Shown in pieces: positions 1-10,994 of a stretch of DNA of 64,000 nt. Origin of the DNA: Gyromitra esculenta (Eukaryota; Ascomycota; Pezizomycetes; Pezizales; Discinaceae). The position numbers were made by a program, and so were the translations under genes. The notes beneath the pieces are model-generated. The model was given only the letters and a program-made list of their open reading frames with translations. It did not search any database and had not been told where the DNA came from. Within the stretch, counting starts at the first letter, position 1, and every line of letters starts with the position of its first letter. The DNA lies in assembly GCA_038503075.1 (NCBI GenBank), contig JBCAML010000005.1:1612001-1676000 (forward strand), in the 5' to 3' direction.

Positions 1-74
1 TATGTTACGATATAATATGTTACGATATAATATGTTACGATATAATATGTTACGATATAATATGTTACGATATA
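1..74. repeat. 15-bp tandem repeat (minisatellite)
   Basis: The unit TATGTTACGATATAA repeats about 4.9 times from the first base of the window and then decays. The array probably continues to the left of the window. No function can be assigned. Confidence 0.95.
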
Positions 75-2239
75 GACATGTATATGTGCGAATTTACTTT
101 ATTTCAAGTATCTAAGAAACAGGCATGCGTTACAGGGTCCAAACGTGAGTTATTTAGAAGCAGAATATAAATATACATACCTCGAGCTCTCTAGTTCTCG
201 AGGTTCCACTGATCAACGGGGTGGAGTAAATTGACTCTAGGCTACTGAAATTCTTATATCCTAAGTCGAAAGGACATAGTTGCAATTGTTGGGGATGCTA
301 GACAAAATCCATATAAATAATTCTTGTGCTTGATACGTTAGCTTTATAATCATGAAATATCACTCGATAAAATTAGATTTCGGAGACGTGAATTTCTTGT
401 GGATCCGTGACCCTTTCGTGCAAGCTGGCTAGGGTGCTTATATATATTTATATATGCCTTTTGGGTTTTAGGTCTGTATTAGCCGGCCGCGTCCACCTGT
501 ATGGGATTGGCACATCTAAGACGATTATGGTTTGCGCTGGGTTCAGAGCCTTCCTAAAGAAAAGCGGGGAAATTCTCGTTAATATTTATGGTTGTTAGGG
601 GTTTAGCTGCAGTCTTGCCTGTAGCTGGTTATGTTGTACGATTTCTCTCCCCGACCATTTGGTTTATATGAAATTTTAGTTGGTCACTTGTTTTGGCGCT
701 GTTGGCATTTTGGTCAGATTTTTGTCGTCCCTTTTAACATATAAAAGTTTACTTCGAATTTATAAGTATTTCCAGGCATAGTATGTGTATGTACGTATAT
801 GGCCATAAGTATAGGCATATGTAGAATGGGTGGATAACAGAGGGTGTACATGTACAGAGAAATAGAAATCTCGACAAAGCCTGATCTGCACGAGCTTGGG
901 TTAGAGGGTGTGTAAACCTTTCACTTGATCTACTGATAGGCAAATTTAGTTGATCAGTAAGTTGAGACGACGCACGTATGCTAAAGGATTGGTAAGTTGT
1001 CGGGGAAGGTATATTTTGCATGAAGGTTGCTAGCTAGGAAAAAGCAGTTTCCAAGAAATGCACTCTATATTTAGTAAGAAAGGCGGCTTGATTGACTGGG
1101 ACAGGTTCGACTCCTAGTCCTTAATCTTAAAGAAATATTTCTTGCTATATGGATTAGAGAGATCTAGAATGGTCCGCAAATTTGCATAATTGGTTGGAGT
1201 ATTTATTTCTCGATGCGCCCTCGCGATGTACCTTCGAACCCCGTGTGCTTAGAGTCGATCTTCTTAATGAGCTTTGAAGCAGGCGATTAAAAGTTTGTAC
1301 CCGACAACTTTCCTTGTGTAGAACTGTAGTTAGGTGGGAAAGTGATATGTTTTCATAACTGTTATTGGATAACTAAAGTACTGCCTAAACCTCCTAGACC
1401 TAGGGCGCATATACCTCTAGAAGACTATGTACTAGGGAGAGATCTGAACAGCTAGCGCTAGCTGCCCGTAGACCGACGAACAGCCGCAAGATTGCTTGGT
1501 TAACATTTGTGTGGCCTGTAGAAGTAGCTATTAGTTCAGTAATACAAGGCGAAGATACGTATATACCCTTACCTAGTGCTTTTTCTGTGCGATATTAATT
1601 TTTCGGGGTTAGTATAAGAGCCAGAGTAGGATTTTGTGATTGTCATTGGATAAATCTTGCAAATATTATTTCCCCGTTGCCGAGTAATGTATGTACTAAC
1701 ATTTCGGTATGTATATGTCCGTATGATATATGTCAGATAACACGTGAGAAGGTGACGAGCCTACTATACATAGGAGGAGAAAATTTCCTTCACCGAGCTG
1801 CGCAGTTGCGATTTGAGCATTTATTAAGGTTAAGTGACTGCAAAGACATTTATGTATATTGCGTCCCTTCAGCTTTTCGGCAAGGGTTCTACATGGAATC
1901 ATTATCCGGTCGGTGATAGTGCCACTTCTGGAATCTATAGATTTATTACAAACTAAGTTGCCTCGCTTAAGTCCAATCGATCCTTATTTCCATGGAGTTA
2001 TGGCGGGGCGTGCGGGGAAGCAGTTGTAAATTTAGTAGAATGGCCGTATGCCTTTACTTGTGGGGTCCTCCAACCCCATAGTGGCATAAACTCCTGGCCA
2101 AACTTCGCGGGGTATGGCTTTTGCACATGTCTTGGAACTTTATATGGAAGCTCCGAATTATATCACAGCAGGGTTTATAATCTTCAGTTTATGCGCAATA
2201 GACTTGGTCTATGGAGTCTGTGATCGAGGGAGGTGGGGT
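75..2239. other. gene-poor AT-rich stretch upstream of the cutinase
   Basis: I see no gene here that I would defend. Open frames are short (under 100 codons), low in complexity and without recognisable domains. Small features are an 8-bp inverted repeat (ACCTCGAG/CTCGAGGT) near 180-205 and a tRNA B-box-like GGTTCGACTCC near 1106 with no matching A box. The right end should contain the cutinase promoter. Confidence 0.6.
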
Positions 2240-2246
2240 TATAAAA
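2240..2246 (+). promoter_or_regulatory. candidate TATA box of the cutinase gene
   Basis: TATAAAA lies about 94 bp upstream of the cutinase ATG at 2340, followed by a pyrimidine-rich stretch. That spacing suits a fungal core promoter. The motif is seen; its use is inferred. Confidence 0.5.
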
Positions 2247-2339
2247 GGAGGATTTCTGCCTTCTACTATATCAAAATCAGTATACTAGAGTTACCAGTTA
2301 GTCTTCGGAAACCCCTTCTCGGAATCCTCGCTTGCTAAA

Positions 2340-3150
2340 ATGATTTTTGGAGGGGTGTTTTTCGTTTTCTCGCTCTTCCTGTGGCTGGGTTCTGCCCTAC
2401 CATCACCTCAGCTGGTCCCTTCGGATATTGCTCCTATAAATATCAAACGAGCAACTCCCGTAGGGGTCATTGCGGCAGCTTTCGAGCAGCTTGAGGCCTC
2501 TAAAACAGAGGCCTCGATCGCAGCTGTAGAATCTGTTCGTAATGATCTTGTCGACGGGGACTGCGATGATATCATTGTGATATTTGCACGTGGGACTTCA
2601 TCACCTGGAAACGTTGGAGCATCGACTTCAGTTGGGCCTATATTCTTCGGCAATTTGTCACAGGTGGAGCCAGGGAGAGTCATTGTCCAGGGAGTCAACG
2701 ATTATCCGGCTGACGTTTGGGGGTATTTGGGGGGTGGGTCTGACACAGGCGCTGCCAACATGGCGGAGATGGTTAGATTGGCGGCTGCGCAGTGTCCTAA
2801 TTCGAAAGTTGTTGTTTCTGGGTATAGGTATGTTTTTCTCGTTTCGGGTATTCAATTGTAATGGATTGTCGGATCTAATATTACTTTATAATTTTAGTCA
2901 AGGGGCCCAAGTTGTGCACAAAGCTGGAGCGCTCATTCCGGCCTCACTCTACCCCAAGGTAGCCGCTATCGTTCTTTTTGGTGACCCGAACAACGGCGAT
3001 GCATTTCCTGGTGTTTTAAACAGTAATGTGCAAACATTCTGCCACGATGGTGACTATATCTGCGATGGCCTCCCGATTATCACTGATGCACACGGCACAT
3101 ACGGAAATGATGCGCCAGCGGCTGCAGCTTTTGTTGCAACAAGAGTATAG
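2340..3150 (+). CDS. secreted cutinase, two exons
   Basis: This is a cutinase-family serine esterase, a family that hydrolyses ester bonds of plant cutin outside the cell. Exon 1 is 2340-2827 and exon 2 is 2898-3150, giving about 246 aa, close to the usual 200-250 aa. The N-terminus is a hydrophobic signal peptide (MIFGGVFFVFSLF..., cleavage likely after GSA). Family motifs follow in order: CDDIIVIFARGT, the nucleophile elbow GYSQG (formed only after splicing), FGDPNNGDAFPG, and FCHDGDYICDG...HGTYG. The last supplies the catalytic Asp and His and two of the four cysteines expected to form disulfides. It is the only intact host gene in the window and lies just left of the transposon block. Natural substrate and expression cannot be read from sequence. 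Confidence 0.93.
2828..2897 (+). other. 70-nt GT-AG intron in the cutinase gene
   Basis: The donor is GTATGT and the acceptor TTTTAG. The intron splits the codon of the catalytic serine (AG|T): unspliced reading gives GYRYV and a stop, spliced reading gives GYSQG. Length and splice sites are typical of filamentous fungi. Confidence 0.93.
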
Positions 3151-3366
3151 CTGATTCAATAGTTTCGTTTTTCTTATTGATTTTATGTATATGGACTATA
3201 GCTATATGTATGCTTGTAGGAGGAAGGCATTTTTTTTGAAGAAAAACGCGATTTGAAGAAATGTTGTTACGGACGAGCTTTTTAGTGGGTTGAACCCGGG
3301 ATAATATGCGTTTCCTCGTATTAGGTTCATGCTAGCTCGGATATTTGAGTGCAGTAGCTACATATA

Positions 3367-3522
3367 CAGTCGCACCTTGTTATAAGGGACATGCATAACT
3401 CGTGGGAATTCGTACGTTATAGCAAATTTTGGGTGGTGCCAAGAACTCAAAGTTGCACCCAGTTTCCGTCCGTTACTGCAAATTTCTATTATATCGGGAT
3501 TCCTTATATCAAGGTCCGACTG
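3367..3522. mobile_element. 156-bp MITE with Tc1/mariner-like ends
   Basis: Imperfect 21-bp terminal inverted repeats start with CAGTCG and match at 19 of 21 positions. The element is flanked on both sides by TA (3365-3366 and 3523-3524), the signature target duplication of Tc1/mariner transposases. The inside is non-coding and partly palindromic. The superfamily follows from the TA duplication; no transposase is present, so it would need one supplied in trans. Confidence 0.75.
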
Positions 3523-3570
3523 TACTCGCGTTTAAGTTCAAGTTATTCATATATATATATACCTAATAGG

Positions 3571-3587
3571 TCTAGTATTAGTCAAGA
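3571..3587 (+). repeat. left target site duplication of the LINE
   Basis: The 17 bp TCTAGTATTAGTCAAGA recur exactly at 31149-31165, directly after a poly(A) run. A long direct repeat flanking a poly(A)-ended insertion is the hallmark of target-primed reverse transcription. It ties together LINE pieces that are 27 kb apart. Confidence 0.95.
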
Positions 3588-3834
3588 AAACTACCTCAAT
3601 AGTAATCTCGTGCTCTGTCGATGATGCAAAAAAAATCGGCTCATCCATCAAACTCTTTTCGAGACCACGCAAAACCAACCTTATGTGGTCAGCCTCCCCT
3701 TCAACCCAATGCAAGAAATGCTGGGGCTTCGGCCATGCCACCGCCGGATGCAAATCACCACACACTATCTGCCCTATTTGTTCAAACCACCACCCTCGTC
3801 ACGAACATCGTTGCTCCATCCCAACCTGCCCCGG
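3588..3834 (+). pseudogene. LINE ORF1, internal fragment with CCHC knuckles (left piece)
   Basis: This is the ORF1 (gag-like, nucleic-acid-binding) protein of the LINE, truncated at its N-terminus. It is open from 3590 to the A1 insertion. The knuckle CKKCWGFGHATAGC fits CX2CX4HX4C and is followed by a second Cys/His cluster (CPICSNHH...HRC). The frame continues after A1 at 9688. In LINEs such knuckles bind the element RNA in the RNP. Confidence 0.85.
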
Positions 3835-4259
3835 TTTCATGGATTGACTTAGGGAAGGAGTTGTGGTTCGGATGGTTGTATAATTTCTTTGTTGTTCGGT
3901 TATGTTTTAGGTTAGTGTAATAATGTCTTTGTGTTTCGGTTGTTGTCGGGTTGTTGTTGGTGCTGCCGAAAAGCGGGGTATTTAAGGAAGGATTTTGGTT
4001 GCCTTCGTGTCTCTTCTTCTTCTTTCCTTAAGCAACGTTCTCGTTTACCTTCTTCTGTACCTATCGGAATACTACCTTGGTTCTAGCTCAGAACCCTCGC
4101 TGTCGCTGTTCACTTCGCTGCACTTATCTCGCCTTGAGATAGAACCCTCATAGAACCTGTAGAAACGTCGCACCCTTCAAACGCGTTGATACCTTGTCTA
4201 AGTAGCACTGCTCACCTTCAAGGATACTGAAGGGCTTAACGAGGGATCCAACCGTGAGA
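3835..4259 (+). repeat. A1 5' LTR (type A)
   Basis: 425 bp, from TTTCATGG to CCGTGAGA. It contains a TATTTAA promoter element, a pyrimidine-rich run and CTTAAGCAACGTT at the presumed transcript start, then the R-U5 hairpins. Confidence 0.93.
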
Positions 4260-4313
4260 TTACGTTACTTCCAACATCTACACCTTCTACCATCATCAGT
4301 ACACCTAACACTC

Positions 4314-5584
4314 ATGAGCCGCCGTCGCAGCAAAACGCTTTCCCACTAGAGAAGCTTTCGCTCAGGCCTACCGAGACGACCCTGCAGAGCTATACAATGA
4401 ACTCAGGGAACTGAATCAAGCCCTGGAAGACCAGATTGACGTCCTCCAGGAAAGCGAACGAGAGAATGAGGTAAAACTCAATACTGCCAGGATCCAGACC
4501 GATAATGCCCTCCGTCATGCGACCGAACAAGACCAACGAGTTACCGAAGCCGCCAGCCTAATTGCTCGACTTCGACAAGAACGGAACGACGCTCGATCTG
4601 CCACCCAAGCACCTCCCGCTCCACCCAACCTTCAGCTACCCCCCCCCCGCCGGCAAATACCCATCGATCGGAACGCATGCCAGACCCGGAAAAGTTCGAC
4701 GGATCCCGAACAAAACTCCCTGGCTTTATTCTCCAATTACGCTCCAAGTTAACTGTCAACCGAGATCGCTTCGCCAATGAAACCACAATGATACTTTACA
4801 CTATCAATCGATTGGAAGGAGCAGCCTTAGAACAGGTCCGCCACACAGTTCTCCCCTCAGGCCTCACCACTTGGAATAATGCAGAAGAACTTATTGCGCC
4901 TTGAAACTGCTTTTGGAGACCCAGATCCGATCGGCACCGCTCAACGAGAACTTCACCAACTCCGTCAAGGAAAGCATGATTTCTCGGCCTATCTAGCCGA
5001 CTTCCAAAGGATCATGGGCCAGCTGAATTTCGACGAGAACTCGAAAATGGACGCATTGGAACACGGCATGTCAGAGGAGTCAAAAGAAGCTATGGTGTTT
5101 GCACCAATCGCCCCCGCTAACCTTACGGAGATGATTCTCACCCTTACTCGACTGGATAACCGTATCCGAGCTGCAGCAGAGAAACGATAAACGCGAGAGA
5201 CAATATGGGTCAATTCAGCACTTCGCCGCCTTCACTCCTGCATCCTCTTTTACCCCTGGAGGATTAGCCCCTATGGACCTATCCTTCGGTCGTACCAGCA
5301 ATCTTTCTCGCCTCCTCAAGACCAACGATACACAATGGTTAACGGGCGGAGAAAACTCTCGGAGGAAGAAAAACAGCGCGCGCCACTGGAAAGTGCATGT
5401 TCTGCGCGTCCGACCACTCCTACGCCAATTGCCCTCTGCTCCCAAAAAACCTACGATGAGAGGAGCGCTCACCGCCCCACCTGCTAACCGTACGCCTCCG
5501 GCCTCTTCCTTACCGCCGCCACCTCTCCCGCCTCAATTTTTTGCCCTAGAGTCCGCAAACGCCTCAAGAGAGGCTTTAAACTAG
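4314..5584 (+). pseudogene. gag: A1 gag, frameshifted
   Basis: This is the capsid/nucleocapsid precursor. Five nucleotides present in the other copies are missing right after the ATG at 4314, so the frame is lost at once. Recognisable pieces remain: the capsid start MPDPEKF (from 4677), the HQLRQG...FQRIMGQL region (4879-5190) and the proline-rich C-terminus (5273-5584). The stop is TAG at 5582. Several further indels disrupt the region, including the zinc knuckle. Confidence 0.88.
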
Positions 5585-5619
5585 TCCAACCAAGGTCGAT
5601 CAGTGACCCTACCTTGGTT
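5575..5619 (+). promoter_or_regulatory. A1 gag-pol -1 frameshift signal
   Basis: The slippery heptamer TTTAAAC (5575-5581) directly precedes the gag stop TAG. A 6-nt spacer leads to a 9-bp hairpin, AACCAAGGT/ACCTTGGTT, with a 14-nt loop ending in GTGACCCT (5588-5619). The -1 frame continues as pol. The heptamer and geometry are seen; frameshifting is inferred. Confidence 0.8.
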
Positions 5620-8600
5620 TCAAATTTCTTACCTTTATCTGCATTTTCTATTTCGGGGTTTTCGGTTTCTGGTATAAGCGTGGAGGATCAGTTGGATGGG
5701 GAACACTTTGTAGTAGCATGCAAGATTTCCCATAGCAATAAAGTTATAAACACACACGCTTTACTAGACACCGGGGCCTCAGGATTTGCATTTATTGATC
5801 AGAAATTCGCGAGTCACCATTCTCTTCCCCTTACCCCCCTAAAAACTCCCCAACAACTTGAAGTTATCGATGGACGCCCTGTCGCCTCCGGAGATATCAC
5901 CCACATCGCCAAACTCAACTTATCCATTAGAAACCACCAAGAACAAGCGCCCTGTTTTGTAACTCAATTAGGTCACTACCCCCTGGTCTTAGGAATACCA
6001 TGGATGAAACATCACGATGTGCATCTTCAGTTCGCCGATAAACGCATTGAGTTTAATTCTAAACTCTGCACCACCCACTGTGCCCCTCACTCCCCTGTCG
6101 TCGTCTCCCCATCGATCCCTGCTCCCCCCAGACTGAATATGTCCTTTATCGGCGCTGCCAGTTTTAGGACTCTCACTAGGAAACGCACCCACCAAGCCTA
6201 TGCCATGTCCCTCTATGAGATAAACAAACTTATAGATAATACGACAACTAAGGAAGAATGGAAGTCTAGGATTCCCGCTGAGTACCATGACTTCCTAGAC
6301 ATGTTCGATAAAGCAAAAGCACAAGGACTCCCCCCACGCCGCCCCTACGATCATAAAATACAACTAATGGAAGGGAAAGATGCACCATTTGGACCACTTT
6401 ATGGGATGTCAAGAGAGGAACTTATCGTTCTTAAGAAGTATATCGAAGACAACCTAGAGAAAGGCTTCATTCGCGCTAGCTCTTCTCCCGCCGGCTCCCC
6501 TGTATTGTTCGTGAAAAAAGCAGACGGCTCCCTCCGACTATGTGTTGACTATAGAGGCCTGAACGCCATTACAGTCAAGGATCGATACACTTCCCCCCTT
6601 ATACGAGAAACCCTGGACCGATTAGCGAAAGCTCAATGGTATACCAAACTCGACCTCCGCGACGGTTATCATCAAATTCGAATCGCCGAAGGAGAGGAAT
6701 GGAAAACCGCCTTCCGAACCCGCTATGGCCTCTACGAGTACCAAGTGATGCCCTTTGGACTAACCAACGCCCCCGGCACCTTCCAACGCTTTGTGAACGA
6801 CTGCCTCACTCAATACCTCGATATCTTTTGCACTGCATACCTAGACGACATTCTCATCTACAGTGATACCTTCGACGAACACCAAACTCATGTTCGAAAG
6901 GTTCTACAGACGCTAAAGGATAATAACATTCTCCTTAAACCCGAGAAATGTGAGTTTGAGGTACAGACGACAAAATATCTAGGCCTTATCCTCACTCCCG
7001 ACGGCATTAAGATGGACGAAGAGAAATTAAAAGCCGTCCGAGAATGGGGAACTCCAAAGAGTGTTAAAGATGTGCAAGCATTCTTAGGATTTGCTAATTT
7101 CTATCGCCGGTTTATCCTGGGATTCTCGAAACTCGCTTCACCTCTCACTGCCCTTACAAGAAAAGGCATCAACTTCGAATGGACCGTCGAAGCCGATATC
7201 GCCTTCGAAAATCTAAAACACGCGTTCATTACTGCCCCCATCCTCATCCACTTTGATCCTGACAAAAAAATCATTGTGGAAACCGACGCTTCAGACTTCG
7301 TGTCAGGCGGAATCTTATCTCAGTACGATGATGCAGGAGTCCTACATCCCGTAGCCTTCTTTTCAAAGAAGCACTCCCCTGCGGAATGCAACTACGAGAT
7401 TTACAATAAGGAACTGCTGGCTATCATCCGTGTTTTCGAAGAATGGCGCCCCGAGTTGGAAGGATCAAAGCACCCAATCGATGTGATCAGTGATCATAAA
7501 AACCTTGAGTACTTCATGAGTACCAAGCAACTCAATCGCCGTCAAGCCAGATGGGCTGAATACCTATCGCGCTTTGATTTTGTGATCACATATAGACCAG
7601 GAAGCCAAGGGGGAAAACCGGATGCGTTGACCAGGAGATCAGGAGATCTCCCCAAAGAAGGGGATGAACGACTAGCACATCAGAGCCAGGTGGTGCTAAA
7701 GAAGGAGAATCTTGACCCTAAGCTAAGTTTGTTGTCGGCTTCTTTAGCAAATGAAGCCGCTGAACTGGACGACCCCCTAAAAAAGCTATTTGCAGAAGGA
7801 TATATCGCTGACAAGTTTCCTGAAAAGATCCTCCTAGCGTTAAGGAATAAGGACCAACAATCCAAGGAGATTACCTTAAGCGAGTGCAAGGAGGAAAATG
7901 GAAAACTCTATTATCGAGACTGTATCTACGTCCCAGAATCTGCCCCCCTCCGCCTTGAATTGATCAAGAGACACCATGATACCCCTGCCGCAGGCCATCC
8001 AGGACGCGATAAAACCTTCGAACTCCTTGCTAGAAGGTTCTATTGGCCCAAGATGAGAGAGTCGATCGGGCAATATGTCCGTAACTGTCATATCTGCCAG
8101 AAGGCGAAACCAGTTACCCAACGTACCCAAGGAGTTCTCCGTCCCCTACCCATTCCTAACCGCCCATGGCAAGAAATCTCTATGGATTTCGTTACCGGCC
8201 TCCCTGAATCAAATGGCTATGATGCTATTATGGTAGTAGTCGACCGACTGTCCAAAATGCGCCACCTTATCCCTTGTAATACTACCGTCAACTCCAGAGA
8301 TGTAGCTGATCTATATCTACAACATGTCTGGAAATTACATGGGTTACCTACGCATATTACATCAGACCGAGGTACCCAATTCACAGCCCATTTTTGGAAA
8401 GAGTTGTGTCAGCGCCTTGGAATTCAGGCTAGAATGTCTACTGCTTTCCACCCTGAGACAGATGGGCAGACGGAGAGATTAAACGCGGTTATGGAACAGT
8501 ACCTACGATCTTATGTATCTTATCAACAAGAAGACTGGAGTAACTGATTACCTATGGCCGAGTTCTCAGCAAATAACCAGGAGTCTGCGAGTACTAAAGT

Positions 8601-9276
8601 CTCCCCTTTCTTTGCTAACTATGGGTACCATCCTCGCTTCGATACTACTCTCCTTCCAACCCAAGCGACCCCTCAGAGCTTAGATGCTGCCTCGTTTAGT
8701 CAAACGATGCAGGAACTCTATAACCATCTACGAACACAAATAAGGACCGCCCAGGACATTCAAGAAACGGCCACGAATAGACACCGTATACCCGCTCCAG
8801 CTTATCGAGTCGATGACCATGTCTTCGTCTCAATGAAGAACATTAGAACTACCCGAAATGCTAGAAAGCTGGATTGGAAATGGATGGGACCCTATCCGAT
8901 TAAGAAGATGATCTCCCCTTTTGCCTACGAAGTTGACCTTCCATCATCGGTTAAGTACCACCCTGTCTTCCATGTTTCTTTATTGAAACCTGCGGCCCAC
9001 GATGCTCTCCCCGGACAAATCATTCCTCCCCCGGCGCCTGTTGTTGTCAATGACCAAGAAGAATACTATATCGAGAAAATCTTGGACCAACGGATATACC
9101 GCAAGAAACAACAGTACCTCGTTGAATGGACTGGGTATGCTCACCCTACCTGGGAACCCGCTGAAGACCTAGCAGATACTTCGGCATTGGAAAAGTTTTT
9201 AACTACCTCGACCTTAGCTACGCCTAGTGTTCGCAGGAGCTCACGCTTGAAGGGGGGAGCTACTTTCATGGATTGA
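5575..9276 (+). pseudogene. pol: A1 pol with one nonsense codon
   Basis: Polyprotein in the -1 frame to gag: protease (LLDTGASG), RT (YLDD), RNase H (ETDASDF), integrase (zinc domain, MDFVTGLP...SDRGTQF...[10 protein letters not shown]), GPY/F (WMGPYPIKK) and a chromodomain (LVEWTGYAHPTWEP). The frame is open except for TGA at 8545-8547, where the other copies have TGG (WSKWL became WSN-stop), between the integrase catalytic core and the GPY/F module. The stop at 9274-9276 lies 13 nt inside the 3' LTR. Confidence 0.93.
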
Positions 9277-9687
9277 TTTAGGGAAGGAGTTGTGGTTCGG
9301 ATGGTTGTATAATGTCTTTGTTGTTCGGCTATGTTTTAGGTTGGTGTAATAATGTCTTTGTGTTTCGGTTGCTGTCGGGTTGTTGTTGGTGCTGCCGAAA
9401 AGCGGGGTATTTAAGGAAGGATTTTGGTTGCCTTCGTGTCTCTTCTTCTTCTTTCCTTAAGCAACGTTCTCGTTTACCTTCTCCTGTACTCGTTAGAATA
9501 CTATCTTGGTTCAATCTCAGAACCCTCGCTGTCGCTGTCCACCTCGCTGCACTTATCTCGCCTGGAGATAGACCCTTCGTAGAACTTGTAGAAACGCTGC
9601 ACTCTTTGAACGCGTTGATACCTCATTAAGTAGCACTGCTCACCTTCAGGGATACTGAAGGGCTTAACGAGGGACCCAACCGTGAGA
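9264..9687 (+). repeat. A1 3' LTR (type A)
   Basis: 424 bp, closely matching the 5' copy. A purine run (AAGGGGGGAG) lies just upstream as the likely polypurine tract. Confidence 0.93.
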
Positions 9688-9873
9688 CCCGGCGGTGGAG
9701 CAGAGAAAGCCATCATCAACTGCTGCGCAGTCTCTCCATCAATCTGCATCAACTGCAACGGGAACCACACCGCTACAGATCTCCAATGCCCCACACGCAA
9801 AGCGATCCAGGAGAAATCTAGTATTTCATCAGCTGTACCACCTCCAGCTGATACCTCCATGTCGAGCGAATAA
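9688..9873 (+). pseudogene. LINE ORF1, C-terminal piece
   Basis: It continues ORF1 in frame from 3834 across the A1 insertion; the first five bases are the duplicated CCCGG. It contains a third Cys/His knuckle (CINCNGNH...QC) and ends with TAA at 9871-9873. The two pieces encode about 141 aa with no internal stop. ORF2 starts two bases after this stop, so ORF2 was probably translated by reinitiation or a similar coupled mechanism. Confidence 0.82.
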
Positions 9874-9875
9874 AT

Positions 9876-10576
9876 ATGTCTCCCAGAAGAAATAAACCCT
9901 CTACTCCACCTCCACCCCCTTTCACTATCGTACAACACAATTGTGCTGGTAGCTTAAAGATTTTTCACACCCTTTTTTTCCAATGCAAACCAACACCCTC
10001 AATCGTTGCCATCCAAGATCCCTATCTGTGGAACAACAAACCTCTGCAAGCACCAGGTTTTTATCTTTTAGTCCCACCAACACTCCCAACACATAAAATT
10101 CGAGTCTGTTTTTACTTATCGATCCATTTTATCAACAGCCACCAAACGGAATTTCTAATTGAAGACCATATTAGAGACGATATAATCTCTCTACGTCTTA
10201 CTTTTAAAAACCCTATCTTCAACTCCTCCTTTTACTCAATTAAAATCACAAATATTTACAATCGCGTGAGGCGCAATTCTAGCAATCACCACATTCAACC
10301 TTCACAAATATTTTCTTCCTCATCCATTCCTACAATCATCGTTGGTGACTTTAACATTCATCATCCCTCCACAGACCCCCTCCGAATTATCTCCTCACAA
10401 GAGTTTAACGAAGGGGAAAAATACCATCTAACCGCTCAAAACTTACTATACACATGCCTAAATACTCCTGGGATTTATACCCGCTTTCCCTACGACTCTC
10501 ACACTAGACCGAGTGTACTCGACCTAACATTCTGCAACCACCTTGCATCACCCCTAATTAAAAAATGGGACGCCTC
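9876..10576 (+). pseudogene. LINE ORF2, endonuclease domain (piece 1 of 3)
   Basis: This is the N-terminus of the LINE polyprotein, an exonuclease-endonuclease-phosphatase (EEP) nickase that starts target-primed reverse transcription. Visible motifs are IVQHNCAGS near the start, AIQDPY (the family usually has Gln-Glu-Pro, so the catalytic Glu is Asp here) and VGDFNIHHP. The frame runs without a stop into the B1 insertion at 10577 and resumes at 16360, where the last EEP motif (GSDHIPI) is found. The start codon is the first ATG after the ORF1 stop. Confidence 0.88.
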
Positions 10577-10983
10577 TCTCAAGGAGCGAGATTCTTGTCA
10601 AGCTCTCAGGTATCCCCCAAGATAAGCAGTGCTACTTGAACGAGAAACCAACGACAGGAGAAGGTACGAAGATTCTACAGGCTCTACTAATGGTTCAAGT
10701 TATGATGACTTGAAGGCGGCGACAGCGAAAGATTACGAGGTGTAATCTGAGGTTGCATTCGTAGGATACAGTGAGTGTACAATAGAAGACGTTGCTTAAA
10801 GAAAGAAGAAGAAAAGTACAACAAGAGGGGAAATCCCTTTGCTTAAATACTAAAATCCCAACTCCTTTGATGACAAAATCATGACTCATCGTAACGGAAA
10901 ACCAAAGAAACACAAAGAACAACAGAACGCAACAACCATATACCCATGCACCTAGCCAACCAACGAAACGTCCATCCATGAAA
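10577..10983 (-). repeat. B1 3' LTR (type B)
   Basis: 407 bp, minus strand, TTTCATGGATGG...CCTTGAGA. It lies at the low-coordinate end because the element is reversed. Confidence 0.93.
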
Positions 10984-10994
10984 GTAGCCCCCCT

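Larger units (their letters stand above)
3835..9687 (+). mobile_element. element A1: full-length Ty3/Gypsy chromovirus, inactivated
   Basis: The element is 5853 bp, flanked by the 5-bp TSD CCCGG (3830-3834, 9688-9692), and inserted in LINE ORF1. LTRs are 3835-4259 and 9264-9687. Gag is broken by several small deletions and pol by one nonsense codon. The primer-site region at 4260-4272 has one change (GTTACTTCC where the others read GTTGCTTCC). Confidence 0.95.

Noticed and set aside
1..74. CRISPR array or telomere repeat
   Set aside because: Adjacent 15-bp units without spacers, and not a TTAGGG-type telomere unit.
407..598. Short open frames in the first 2.3 kb as genes
   Set aside because: Under 100 codons, low complexity, no domain, no start context or neighbours to support them.
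1084..1120. tRNA-like B box (GGTTCGACTCC)
   Set aside because: No A box or acceptor stem at a proper distance; the sequence does not fold into a cloverleaf.
5582..5584. Stop-codon readthrough between gag and pol
   Set aside because: Pol is in the -1 frame, not the gag frame, in every copy, so readthrough cannot join them.
3835..9687. RIP as the main inactivation process
   Set aside because: Damage is mostly small indels and isolated stops. There is no dense, strand-wide C-to-T load, and near-identical LTR pairs survive.
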